A stretch of 40,055 nt of DNA from Candidatus Gallimonas merdae (GTDB taxonomy: Bacteria > Bacillota > Clostridia > Christensenellales > Borkfalkiaceae), in contig CAJFRT010000017.1 in the NCBI GenBank assembly GCA_904419525.1, forward strand, positions 1 through 40,055. The letters run 5' to 3'. This document shows, one piece after another, positions 8,801 through 17,155 of this stretch (its first letter is position 1; the number at the start of each line of letters is the position of its first letter). The notes beneath the pieces are model-generated. The model worked only from the letters and a program-made list of their open reading frames with translations. It was not told the origin of the DNA and made no database searches. A program made the translations under genes and the position numbers.

Positions 8801-11800
8801 ATGAAAAAGTTCAGGCTTTGGCTGGCTGCGCTTCTGACGGCGGCGCTCTCCGCGTTCTTGTTCGCGGCGTGCTCGACGGGCGTCAGCCTCGACAAGACGG
8901 AACTCACCCTTCAGGTGGGTCAGAGCGAGACGCTCACGGCAAGCGCACCCGAAGACGCGCTGCTGTCGTGGTCGTCGAGCGACGAAGCGATCGCAACGGT
9001 CGACGGCGGCACCGTGACGGCCGTTGCGGAGGGCAGCGCGACCATTACCGTGCGCGCGACGGTGGGGGATTCCGCCTACACCGCGCAGTGTTCGGTCACG
9101 GTCACCGCGGCCGACAACGTCACGGTCACTTTCGTGGCGGACGGCACAACGGTGGACACCGTCGAAGTCGTTTACGGCGGGAGCATCGCGCAGGAGGATA
9201 TCCCCGCGGTCCCCGAAAAGAGCGGCTACGTCGGAACATGGGATAAGACCGCGGACGATCTGACCAACCTGACGGCGGATACCACCGTTACGGCGCAGTA
9301 TGCGCAGCTGATCGACTATACGGTCACGGTCTATACCCAGCAGAGCGATCTTACGTACACGGCAGGCGAGCCGCAGACGCTCTCCGCGGCGGAGGGCACA
9401 ACGGTCACGGCCGAGCCGGACGAGGCGGAAGAGGGCTATTTCCTCGATACGGAAAAGAGCGTGCTTTCCGCAACGCTCGAGGAGGGAACGGAGCTTAAGA
9501 TCTACTATTCGCTGGAGTATGACACCGTCTATGTGCGCCGTGCGGACAGTTCTTCCGCGGAATACCGCGTGTATGCGAGCGGCAATGTTGCCACGACGGA
9601 GGGCGAGATCGTCGATGATTTCAGCCAATTCGCGCTCACCGCAGACAGCGACGGCCATTACTACTTCTGGAATATCGGCGGCGTGATCGTCCGTCGCGCG
9701 CTGGAAAAGGCGGATTTCGCCTCCGCGGGCAACGAATCCGTCATTAGTGAAAGCTATTCGACGCACTCCCTGCTCAACACCGGAATCACCTATCAGAGCG
9801 CAACGCTCAACGAGGACGGAACGGTCACATTCAATCCCACTCCGGAATGGGCGACAGGCGTCACGCCCGGCTATGTGTACTTCACGGGTTCTTCAAATAT
9901 GTTCTATGCGAAAGTGACCGTGACACATGCTGAGCAAAGAGGGGACACTTCCGTTGGGTTTGTTTTGACAGACGCACAGAATCCCGATAAGAATGTCCAA
10001 TTCTATATTGAAGGATATGGTTCCGACCGCACTCTGTTCCAGAATAACAGTTGGGGCTGGGACAACAGTATGAATCGCACAGCGTATTCAGATACGAAGG
10101 CAGCATTTAATTCCAATTCCAATGTGATAGAGTTTGCAATGGCAAATGGATATTATTACTTCTGGCTGAATGGCAATTTCTTTTATTCGGACACCGTTTC
10201 GTCGCTGACCGGTGCAGGACAGGTGGCAGGGCTGTTTGACGATACGACGACGTTTAATCTCGGCATCTGCCAGTGGCGCAAAGACAAGTGTTCCGTGACA
10301 TTCTCTGAAATGGAATTCTGCTACGGCAGCGAAGCGGCGGAAAAGGTCGAAAGCATGATGTTTGACATCTCCTTTGCCAACGACATGGTCAACGTCGATC
10401 TCAGCGACGAATCCACGCTGCAGCTTTCGATCGTCTCCAACTGGGGAACGACCGTCGATCTGAGCGGCGTCAGCTACTCGACCGAAGATACCGACGTCGT
10501 CACGGTGGACGCTTCCACGGGCAAACTGACGGTCGTCGGCGCAGGCACGGCAACCGTAAAGGCGACCCTCGTCTATCAGGAGGAGACCTACACGGCGGAA
10601 TGCAGCGTCGTTGTGGCGGAACACACCGTAACATTTGTTGCGGGAGAGGAACAGGTCAAAACGATCAAGGTCCTCCATGGCGGAGACGTCTCCGCGGAGG
10701 ATATTCCCGAAGTGCCCGAAACCGTCGGGCAGACGGGCCAATGGGATAAGTCGGCGGCCGATCTTACCGACGTCAAAGGCGATATCACGGTCACGGCGGT
10801 CTACTTCGACAATTCGTACACGGTCAATTATTACAGGGAAAACGCCAAAACGGGCGAATATGAACTGTATGACACCACCACGACGCCCACATCGGATCCC
10901 ACGGTCTCGGTCGACCCCGAAGTGCCCGGAAACTATACGCTCAACAGCGAAAAATCCGTTCTGGAAGCAACGATCGAGGACGGAAAAGCAACGCTTGACG
11001 TCTATTTCGACCTGGTCGTCGATGCGGTCACGGTCAGCATCGATCTTGACGGAACGCCCAAGACTTACACCGCGTACTATGCGCTCGGCCTGTATGACGG
11101 CGAGACCGAAGTGTCCGATTACAGCCCGTTTGCAAAGGCGGAGGGCTATGTTTGGAATATCAACGGTACCTTTGTTCTTATGAGTTTGGATAAGGCGTAC
11201 TTCTCTTCCCTTCTCGAGGATGTGACAATCGTACGCAATGTTGCTTCGACGACGATCAGCACGGTTGAAGGCGATACAGAAAAAGTAACAATTCATGAGG
11301 ACGGCTCCATTGATGCCGTGTCCGGCGGCTGGACGGGGACATGGGCGTATATGACCGGCAGCGGCACAAGCTTCTATGCCCAGACCGTTATTCGTTCCCG
11401 TCGGTTTATGGACGGCGGAGCGGTTGACGGCGACATTGCAGCAGGATTTACCGTGCGTGGCTCGGACGGAAGCAGTATTCAGTTCTATATTTCGCCCGAG
11501 TTTAATTCGATCCGCGCCAATTACGGGCATCGGTGGGAAGGAAAAGATGGAGTTTTCGGAAATGCGGGTGACGGGATTGGTACCTGGATTATAGACAGCA
11601 GAGCGGGCTTGAATATTCCCAAGGATAACTTCATGAATGGTGAAGGCGCCGTTATCGGCCTTTCGTACAATGCTGAAACAGAAACGTTCACGATTTACTA
11701 TGACGGTGCGCAGATCTTTACTGCCACGCTTGCCCAGCTTCAGTTCGGTACCGGAACTGTCTCTATGGGGACGGGCTGGTCGGTAGGTTTGGCTTCCTGG

Positions 11801-11881
11801 AATGACCACATGGCATATTTCGAGGACTACTTTGTCGTGTTCGGGCAGGCCACCCCAACCACGGCTCCCGTGACGGAATGA
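8801..11881 (+). CDS. Large Ig-like/InlB-repeat/lectin surface lipoprotein
   Basis: A 1026-residue exported protein; the signal peptide ends FAAC, a plausible but slightly atypical lipobox. The order of modules is: Big_2-type Ig domain (about 28-100), InlB-type repeat (about 104-165), MucBP-like strand repeat (about 168-235), lectin-fold domain (about 350-505), then a second Big_2 (about 520-605), InlB (about 608-668), MucBP-like repeat (about 670-745) and lectin-fold domain (about 845-1015). So the protein is an internal duplication. The second lectin domain is very similar to the end of the protein at 37254 (shared AGFTVRGSDGSS and SMGTGWSVGL). No enzyme motif is seen; glycan capture is inferred. 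Around 9880-10200 the DNA is much more AT-rich than its flanks. Last gene of operon A. Confidence 0.8.
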   Translation: MKKFRLWLAALLTAALSAFLFAACSTGVSLDKTELTLQVGQSETLTASAPEDALLSWSSSDEAIATVDGGTVTAVAEGSATITVRATVGDSAYTAQCSVTVTAADNVTVTFVADGTTVDTVEVVYGGSIAQEDIPAVPEKSGYVGTWDKTADDLTNLTADTTVTAQYAQLIDYTVTVYTQQSDLTYTAGEPQTLSAAEGTTVTAEPDEAEEGYFLDTEKSVLSATLEEGTELKIYYSLEYDTVYVRRADSSSAEYRVYASGNVATTEGEIVDDFSQFALTADSDGHYYFWNIGGVIVRRALEKADFASAGNESVISESYSTHSLLNTGITYQSATLNEDGTVTFNPTPEWATGVTPGYVYFTGSSNMFYAKVTVTHAEQRGDTSVGFVLTDAQNPDKNVQFYIEGYGSDRTLFQNNSWGWDNSMNRTAYSDTKAAFNSNSNVIEFAMANGYYYFWLNGNFFYSDTVSSLTGAGQVAGLFDDTTTFNLGICQWRKDKCSVTFSEMEFCYGSEAAEKVESMMFDISFANDMVNVDLSDESTLQLSIVSNWGTTVDLSGVSYSTEDTDVVTVDASTGKLTVVGAGTATVKATLVYQEETYTAECSVVVAEHTVTFVAGEEQVKTIKVLHGGDVSAEDIPEVPETVGQTGQWDKSAADLTDVKGDITVTAVYFDNSYTVNYYRENAKTGEYELYDTTTTPTSDPTVSVDPEVPGNYTLNSEKSVLEATIEDGKATLDVYFDLVVDAVTVSIDLDGTPKTYTAYYALGLYDGETEVSDYSPFAKAEGYVWNINGTFVLMSLDKAYFSSLLEDVTIVRNVASTTISTVEGDTEKVTIHEDGSIDAVSGGWTGTWAYMTGSGTSFYAQTVIRSRRFMDGGAVDGDIAAGFTVRGSDGSSIQFYISPEFNSIRANYGHRWEGKDGVFGNAGDGIGTWIIDSRAGLNIPKDNFMNGEGAVIGLSYNAETETFTIYYDGAQIFTATLAQLQFGTGTVSMGTGWSVGLASWNDHMAYFEDYFVVFGQATPTTAPVTE

Positions 11882-11895
11882 TCTGAAACAAAAAA

Positions 11896-11921
11896 CCGCC
11901 TGCGCAGAAATGCGCGGGCGG
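11896..11921 (-). terminator. Terminator of the first AraC regulator
   Basis: A 10-bp stem with one G-U pair (11896-11905 with 11912-11921). Read on the minus strand it is followed by TTTTTT, so it is a good terminator for the regulator. On the plus strand it is followed by AAAA only. Confidence 0.75.
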
Positions 11922-11938
11922 AAAAGGGAGAAAAGGAG

Positions 11939-11968
11939 TGCCGCCTCCGCATATTTGCGGAGGCGGCA
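11939..11968. terminator. Second hairpin between the convergent genes
   Basis: A perfect 13-bp stem, TGCCGCCTCCGCA with TGCGGAGGCGGCA, and a 4-base loop. Neither side has a clean T-tract (TCTTCCTG on plus; CTCCTTTTCTCCC on minus). It probably helps end operon A and the minus-strand regulator together with the first hairpin. Confidence 0.5.
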
Positions 11969-11981
11969 TCTTCCTGAATGA

Positions 11982-12815
11982 TCAGTTGTTGTCAACCGTT
12001 TTTTCGCTTCTTCCGCGGTACTCCTTCGGGGTGTAGCGGTAGTGCTTTTTGAATGCGTTCGTAAAGGCAAGGGGCGTCATGCCGACGCGCAGGGCGATCT
12101 CGCTCACTTTCAGATCGGTCGTCTTGAGCAGAAGGGCGCCGTTCGTCATGCGGATCCCCATCAGATATTTGGAAGGGTTGATGCCCGTACCCCTTGTGAA
12201 CTGCTCGGAAAAATAAGTGAAGTTCATGTACATATGGCTGCTTACGTCGCGGACGTTGATCCCGTTTTCGTAATTGGCGTTCATGTAGGCGATCGCGCTC
12301 TGTACAAAGGCTGAATAATTTTCCGCAAGGGGCATGTCCGAACTCTCAGCGGCGCAGGCAAAGATGCCGTACAGATCGGAGAGAATGCGATAGGTATAGT
12401 CGGACTGGTTGGAATGCAGGTTTTTGAAAATGCGCATGAACAGCTTGCGCAGCTCGGGCGAGTCAATGACCCTGAGCGGCGTGCGGTGGCTGAACCCGCA
12501 GTTCTGCATGATGGAATCCGCCTTGTTGCCGATGAAGGACACCCAGTAGTATTCATAGGGGTCTTCCAGGTCGGCATAGTACTTGCACGCGGTGTTTGCA
12601 GGCAGATAGAACAGGGTGTTCTTTGTCAGGTGCCATTCGTTGGAGCCGATGCGCAGCGTTCCCTGCCCGTCAAGAATGTATTGCAGGACATGATAGTTGT
12701 TCGTGTACGGGCCGAAGGAATGATCGACTTTCTTCTGATATCCCGCGTTGATGACGGCGATGTCGGAAGTGTCGTAAAAGTTATTGAAAACGGTTGTATT
12801 TCCTGTATTTCCCAT
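11982..12815 (-). CDS. AraC-family transcriptional regulator (cupin sensor)
   Basis: A 277-residue cytoplasmic regulator. Residues about 15-150 form a cupin-like sugar-sensing domain (HVLQYILDGQGTL, YYWVSFIGN). Residues about 175-272 hold the two helix-turn-helix motifs of the AraC family (INVRDVSSHMYMNFTYFSEQF, then VSEIALRVGM and the closing YTPKEYRG). The frame stays open far upstream, but that part is antisense to the GH36 gene; the ATG at 12815 has AGGGGA just upstream and a promoter 28 bases further up. It is divergent from the GH36 gene at 12891 with only 75 bases between the starts, so it probably controls that gene and perhaps operon A, which ends convergently to it. Confidence 0.9.
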   Translation of the reverse strand: MGNTGNTTVFNNFYDTSDIAVINAGYQKKVDHSFGPYTNNYHVLQYILDGQGTLRIGSNEWHLTKNTLFYLPANTACKYYADLEDPYEYYWVSFIGNKADSIMQNCGFSHRTPLRVIDSPELRKLFMRIFKNLHSNQSDYTYRILSDLYGIFACAAESSDMPLAENYSAFVQSAIAYMNANYENGINVRDVSSHMYMNFTYFSEQFTRGTGINPSKYLMGIRMTNGALLLKTTDLKVSEIALRVGMTPLAFTNAFKKHYRYTPKEYRGRSEKTVDNN

Positions 12816-12842
12816 AATTTTCCCCTGTTTCCGGCAGGAAAT

Positions 12843-12872
12843 ATTGTAACATAAAATACATGCTTTTGTCAA
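12843..12872 (-). promoter_or_regulatory. Promoter of the first AraC regulator
   Basis: On the minus strand TTGACA (complement of 12867-12872), an 18-base spacer and TACAAT (complement of 12843-12848). It lies inside the 75-base divergent spacer, so any promoter of the GH36 gene must overlap it. A possible plus-strand -10, TAAAAT at 12852-12857, has a poor -35. Confidence 0.8.
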
Positions 12873-12890
12873 ACGGCAAGGACGGAATCT

Positions 12891-15080
12891 ATGATCGTTT
12901 ATCTTGAAAAGACCCGCACGTTTTATCTGCAGGGCAAACACGTCAGCTACATTTTTGCAGTCGATGCGTACGGGCATCTGCGGCACCTCTATTTCGGCGA
13001 ACAGCTCGCCGTCGGCGAAGACCTTTCCTTTTGTTTCCGCGACGAGGACAAGGGGTTTTCGGGCAACTTTGACGGCGCAAAGGACAGAACGGCAAGCCTT
13101 GACACGGCCTTTCTGGAATTTCCGTCCGCGGGAATGGGGGACTACCGCCGCCCCGCGCTGCTGGTCATGACGCAGGACGGCGCGCGGCAGACCGATCTTC
13201 GTTTTTCCTCCTTTGCCGTGCACCGGGAAAAGGTCCCGCCGGAGGGCCTGCCGCATGTGCGCGGCGGCGAGACGCTCGAGGTCATGCTCCGCGACGACAT
13301 GTACGGGCTGGAGCTGAGCCTCTTTTATACCGTCTTTGACGATCAGGACGCCGTGGTGCGCAGTGCAAAACTCGTCAACCGCTCGGGCGGCGATCTGCGG
13401 GTGCAGAAAATTTCCTCGTTCAGCCTGGATTTTCCCGATGCGTCGTACGACACGGTCTGCCTGTACGGAAGACCCTGCTGCGAGCGCATGCCCGTGCGGG
13501 AAGCGTGCGGCCCCGGGATCCGCGAATTTTCTTCCGCTCTGCGCGGCAGTTCTTCGCACTACCTCAACCCGTTTTTTGCGCTCGTGCGCAGGGAAACGGA
13601 CGAGAACGCGGGCGACGCCTACGGGTTCGCGCTCGTCTACAGCGGCGCGTTTTCTCTGAGCGCGGAGATGACCTCTTACGGCACGCTCCGCGTGCAGGGC
13701 GGCATTTCCGACTGCGATTTCAGCTGGCTTCTGAAGGACGGTCAGTCCTTCCGGACGCCCGAAGCCGCGCTCGTGTTTTCCTGCGGCGGTCTGGGCGGCA
13801 TGTCGCGCGCCTTTCACGCGCTCTGGCGCGAAAAACTGCTGCCGTCCCGCTTTTCGGGGAAACCGCGGCCCGTCGTCGTCAACAGCTGGGAAGCCGCGTA
13901 CTTTGATTTCAACGCACAAAAACTCTTCGCGCTCATCGATGCGGCGGCAGAGACGGGCGCGGATACATTCGTTCTGGACGACGGCTGGTTCGAGTTCCGC
14001 AACAATGACTGCGGCGGGCTCGGCGACTGGTCTGCGGACAGGACCAAACTCCCCGGCGGGCTAGAAGAAATTTCGGCGCACTGCCGCGAACGGGGGCTTG
14101 CGTTCGGCCTCTGGTTTGAGCCGGAGATGGTGAGCGAGGACAGCAGGCTCTATCGTGAGCATCCCGACTGGTGCCTGAAAAATCCCCGCCGCGGTCCCGT
14201 GCGCGGGCGCGCGCAGCTCGTGCTCGACTTCTGCAACCCCGAAGTCGTCGCCACTGTCTATGATAAGATGGCGCGCGTCATCGAATCGAGCGGGGCAACG
14301 TACGTCAAGTGGGACATGAACCGCTATCTGGCCGATCTGTATGCGCCGTCTCTTCCCCCCGAACGGCAACAGGAGGTGCAGCACCGCTATGTCCTGGGCG
14401 TATATTCGTTGGCCGAGCGGCTGACGCAAAGATTCCCGGATCTCTTCATGGAGGGCTGCAGCGGCGGCGGCGGAAGGTTCGATGCGGGCATGCTGTTCTA
14501 TTTCCCGCAGATCTGGACGAGCGACAACACGGACGCTTCTGAACGCGCGGAGATCCAGTACGGCACTTCGCTGTGCTATCCGCCCGTTGCCATGTCGGCG
14601 CATGTGTCGGCCTGTCCCAATCATCTGACGGGGCGGACGACGCCGCTTGCGTCCCGTTACAGCGTGGCCTCTCTGTGCGCGTTCGGCTACGAGCTCGATC
14701 TTTGCGCGCTGTCGCGGGAGGAGCGCGCCGCGCTTGCGCGGCAGGTTGCGGCGTACCGGGAGATCGAACCGCTCGTGCAGGGCGGCGAGCTGTACCGGCT
14801 CGCACAGATGTGCCGTGACGGACTGTATGCCGCCGCCCTTGTCTCTCATGACAAGACGCACGCATATGTGGCGGGAATCACGGGTCAGACAAATGCCAAC
14901 GTCCTGCAAAAGCGCCTGAAAATATGCGGCCTGGACGATGCGCGGCGCTATCGGGTACGTGAGACGGGGACGGTTGCAAGCGGCCGCGCCCTGCGCACGA
15001 TGGGGCTCCTGCTGCCGCCGCTGCGGAGCGATTTTATGCCCGTCGAACTGCACCTTGAAGCAGAACCGGAAAAAGCCTGA
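12891..15080 (+). CDS. Alpha-galactosidase, glycoside hydrolase family 36
   Basis: A 729-residue enzyme with no signal peptide, so it acts in the cytoplasm, releasing terminal alpha-linked galactose (or a related sugar) from imported oligosaccharides. The length matches the ~730-residue GH36 group of bacterial alpha-galactosidases. Motifs: LDDGWFEFRNND, GLWFEPEMVS, KWDMNR with nucleophile Asp475, the CSGGGGRFDAGM loop and WTSDNTDA with acid/base Asp545; the spacing of 70 matches characterised family members. It is divergent from the AraC gene. A GC-rich hairpin follows. A second, clearly different GH36 gene is at 28042, so the two may split substrate types. Confidence 0.95.
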   Translation: MIVYLEKTRTFYLQGKHVSYIFAVDAYGHLRHLYFGEQLAVGEDLSFCFRDEDKGFSGNFDGAKDRTASLDTAFLEFPSAGMGDYRRPALLVMTQDGARQTDLRFSSFAVHREKVPPEGLPHVRGGETLEVMLRDDMYGLELSLFYTVFDDQDAVVRSAKLVNRSGGDLRVQKISSFSLDFPDASYDTVCLYGRPCCERMPVREACGPGIREFSSALRGSSSHYLNPFFALVRRETDENAGDAYGFALVYSGAFSLSAEMTSYGTLRVQGGISDCDFSWLLKDGQSFRTPEAALVFSCGGLGGMSRAFHALWREKLLPSRFSGKPRPVVVNSWEAAYFDFNAQKLFALIDAAAETGADTFVLDDGWFEFRNNDCGGLGDWSADRTKLPGGLEEISAHCRERGLAFGLWFEPEMVSEDSRLYREHPDWCLKNPRRGPVRGRAQLVLDFCNPEVVATVYDKMARVIESSGATYVKWDMNRYLADLYAPSLPPERQQEVQHRYVLGVYSLAERLTQRFPDLFMEGCSGGGGRFDAGMLFYFPQIWTSDNTDASERAEIQYGTSLCYPPVAMSAHVSACPNHLTGRTTPLASRYSVASLCAFGYELDLCALSREERAALARQVAAYREIEPLVQGGELYRLAQMCRDGLYAAALVSHDKTHAYVAGITGQTNANVLQKRLKICGLDDARRYRVRETGTVASGRALRTMGLLLPPLRSDFMPVELHLEAEPEKA

Positions 15081-15110
15081 AAACGTTTTGCTGGATTTTC
15101 CGGAAACAGA

Positions 15111-15145
15111 TGGCCGCGGCACTGTGCGCCGCGGTCTTAACTTTG
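15111..15145 (+). terminator. Probable terminator of the GH36 gene
   Basis: CCGCGGC (15114-15120) pairs with GCCGCGG (15128-15134) and is followed by TCTTAACTTTG, a weak T-rich tail. It is the only GC-rich hairpin between the GH36 stop and the next promoter. Confidence 0.45.
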
Positions 15146-15217
15146 TCGGGCCGCCGCGTCTGCCGTATGCCGTGTTCCGCAAGGACGGCGGGAAATATAA
15201 ATATATCGAATTGATCC

Positions 15218-15233
15218 TTTGAAATATTTCAAA
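15218..15233. promoter_or_regulatory. Perfect 16-bp palindrome upstream of the GDPD promoter
   Basis: TTTGAAATATTTCAAA is a perfect palindrome ending 18 bases before the -35 hexamer. Position and symmetry fit an operator for a dimeric regulator. The regulator is unknown. Confidence 0.45.
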
Positions 15234-15251
15234 ATCTTTTTCCCGAAAATC

Positions 15252-15280
15252 TTGACAGGCCTCCGGGCAGTTTCTATAAT
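15252..15280 (+). promoter_or_regulatory. Perfect consensus sigma-A promoter of the GDPD-SGNH operon
   Basis: TTGACA at 15252-15257, a 17-base spacer and TATAAT at 15275-15280. Both hexamers match the consensus exactly. Transcription would start near 15287, giving a leader of about 23 bases. With no activator needed in principle, the upstream palindrome may serve for repression. Confidence 0.9.
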
Positions 15281-15309
15281 GGAACCATTTCAGAGGGAGA
15301 GTGGGAAAG

Positions 15310-17154
15310 ATGATGAAGAAAAAAGCGGTATCGGCGATTCTTGCGGCCGGCATGGTCTGTACGGCGGCCGGGGGAGGTGCGGCGCTCGGCGCGGCGGCCG
15401 TCACGGACGATCATATGATCGACACGACGATCGTACGGCACAACCTTGCGGGAGCCCCCACGGTCGTGGTGCGGCTGGAAGAGGAAAGCCAGCTCTCGGG
15501 ATTGGCCGGCAACGCGCCCGCCAGCCTCATCGTCCGCATGGACGCGGAGGGAAACGTTGTGGGTTCGGACGGGGGATCGCTCGGCGCGCTGACAGATCTC
15601 TATGCGGACTACATCGCGGGCGTCATGATCCCCGTTGTGGAGATCGGCGGAGACGCCGAAGCGGAAAAGTTCATCGAGATCTGGGAAGAGGAGCTGAGCA
15701 TCGCCGATATGGCGGTGATGTCGGCAGACGCGCAGGCGCTCCAAAAGGTGCGCACGCGGATCACGGGCATCCGCGGCATCTATGACTGCACGGACGTCCC
15801 GCTTGCCGACGAGTCCGCCCTGTACGAACAGGTGCGCCTTTCCACGCTCTCCATGGCGAACGTCGTCCTTTTGACCGAGGAGCAGTCCACGGTGGAGAAC
15901 GTCGCCTATTTCCAGGGCCGGTTCAAGACGGTCTGGACGCAGCTGGACGGGGAGAGCGAAGGGGATCTGTTCTCCATTCAGAACGTCGTCTCGTCGGGGA
16001 CTTACGGCATCGTGTGCACCGACTTCAAGAGCGTCTATCAGGCGTACCGCCAGTATCCGGAGCGGTCGGTGGCAAGGATCTCGCGCAATATCGCGCACAG
16101 GGGGCTGCCCATGACGGCGGCCGAAAACTCCGTTGCCGGCGCACAGCTGGCCGTGGAGGGCGGCGCGACCCACCTTGAGATCGACGTTCACCTTACGGCG
16201 GACGATCAGGTCGTCGTCATGCACGACGGAACGATCGACCGCACCACCAACGGGAGCGGCTCCGTCGCCTCCATGACGCTCGAACAGCTCCGGCAGTATC
16301 AGATCGTAAGGACGTACGGCGGGGCAGAGGTCGATCCTGAGCCCATTCCCACGGCGGAGGACATGTTCCGCGCCTTCGACGGAACGGGCGTGGTCATCGT
16401 ATGCGAGATCAAGACGTCGGACACCGATGTCCTGCAGGCGCTCAGACCTGTCATTGAAAAGTACGATTTCTGGGATCAGCTCGTCTTTATCTCCTTCGAT
16501 CTGAATATGCTTGCGGCCGCACACGAACAGCTGCCGCAGGTGCCGACGGCGGCGCTGGCGGGCTTCAAGAGCCGTGACTTCGACGCAAACGTCGTGAAAT
16601 ACAACGCCATGAATACCGTGGTGGACGCGACGATCGGCGACATGATCGAAACGGACTACTACGACAGCATGCTCAAGGACCGCGGCTATATGAGCTTCTT
16701 CTGGACGTACGGCACCGCGCAGGACTGCGTTGCCGCCATGGCACAGGGGGTCTACGGGCTGACGAACAACGCGGCGGCGACGTTCGGGGAACGCGTGGGC
16801 GCGCTGTGGGGGCAGGAGGGCCAGACCATGGCAAGAGATGCGCTGGATTACGACGCGCCCGTTCAGGTGGTCGTTCAGACATATGCGGGCGAGACCAATG
16901 TATTCAGCGGAAAGGTGTTCAGCTGGCGCGACTGCGGGACCTATGCGGAAGTGATCGCCCGCTATACGGAGGCGGAGGACGTGCTGTATACAAGGGCGTT
17001 CCGCGTCGATTACGCATCGTCGGACGTCGATGACACCGGAAAGGGGGGCTGCGGCTCCGCGATCAACGGGGTCTCCTGTGCGGCTGCGGGCGGCGCCGTC
17101 CTGTCCGCGTGCCTGGGCGTGTGCGCATTCAGAAAAAAAAGGAGAAAACAGTGA
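15310..17154 (+). CDS. Surface-anchored glycerophosphodiester phosphodiesterase-like protein
   Basis: A 614-residue exported protein. After the signal peptide (about 1-30) comes a domain of about 220 residues that I do not recognise. The GDPD catalytic domain follows from about residue 258: His263 (IAHRGLP), the AENSVAG segment, LEIDVHLTADDQ and His305 (VMHDGTIDRTTNG). The family cleaves phosphodiester bonds such as those in glycerophosphodiesters and teichoic acids. Near the C-terminus GCGSAING is followed by a hydrophobic segment and the basic tail RKKRRKQ, so the protein should stay membrane-attached facing out. ATG at 15310 has AGGGAGA nine bases upstream; the GTG at 15301 does not. The SGNH hydrolase gene follows after 1 base. 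Within a glycan locus, the natural substrate could be phosphate-linked polymers; this is inference. Confidence 0.85.
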   Translation: MMKKKAVSAILAAGMVCTAAGGGAALGAAAVTDDHMIDTTIVRHNLAGAPTVVVRLEEESQLSGLAGNAPASLIVRMDAEGNVVGSDGGSLGALTDLYADYIAGVMIPVVEIGGDAEAEKFIEIWEEELSIADMAVMSADAQALQKVRTRITGIRGIYDCTDVPLADESALYEQVRLSTLSMANVVLLTEEQSTVENVAYFQGRFKTVWTQLDGESEGDLFSIQNVVSSGTYGIVCTDFKSVYQAYRQYPERSVARISRNIAHRGLPMTAAENSVAGAQLAVEGGATHLEIDVHLTADDQVVVMHDGTIDRTTNGSGSVASMTLEQLRQYQIVRTYGGAEVDPEPIPTAEDMFRAFDGTGVVIVCEIKTSDTDVLQALRPVIEKYDFWDQLVFISFDLNMLAAAHEQLPQVPTAALAGFKSRDFDANVVKYNAMNTVVDATIGDMIETDYYDSMLKDRGYMSFFWTYGTAQDCVAAMAQGVYGLTNNAAATFGERVGALWGQEGQTMARDALDYDAPVQVVVQTYAGETNVFSGKVFSWRDCGTYAEVIARYTEAEDVLYTRAFRVDYASSDVDDTGKGGCGSAINGVSCAAAGGAVLSACLGVCAFRKKRRKQ

Positions 17155-17155
17155 C

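Noticed and set aside
12816..13919. N-terminal extension of the first AraC regulator
   Set aside because: The frame remains open, but this part is antisense to the GH36 gene, and the promoter and ribosome binding site lie just upstream of the ATG at 12815.
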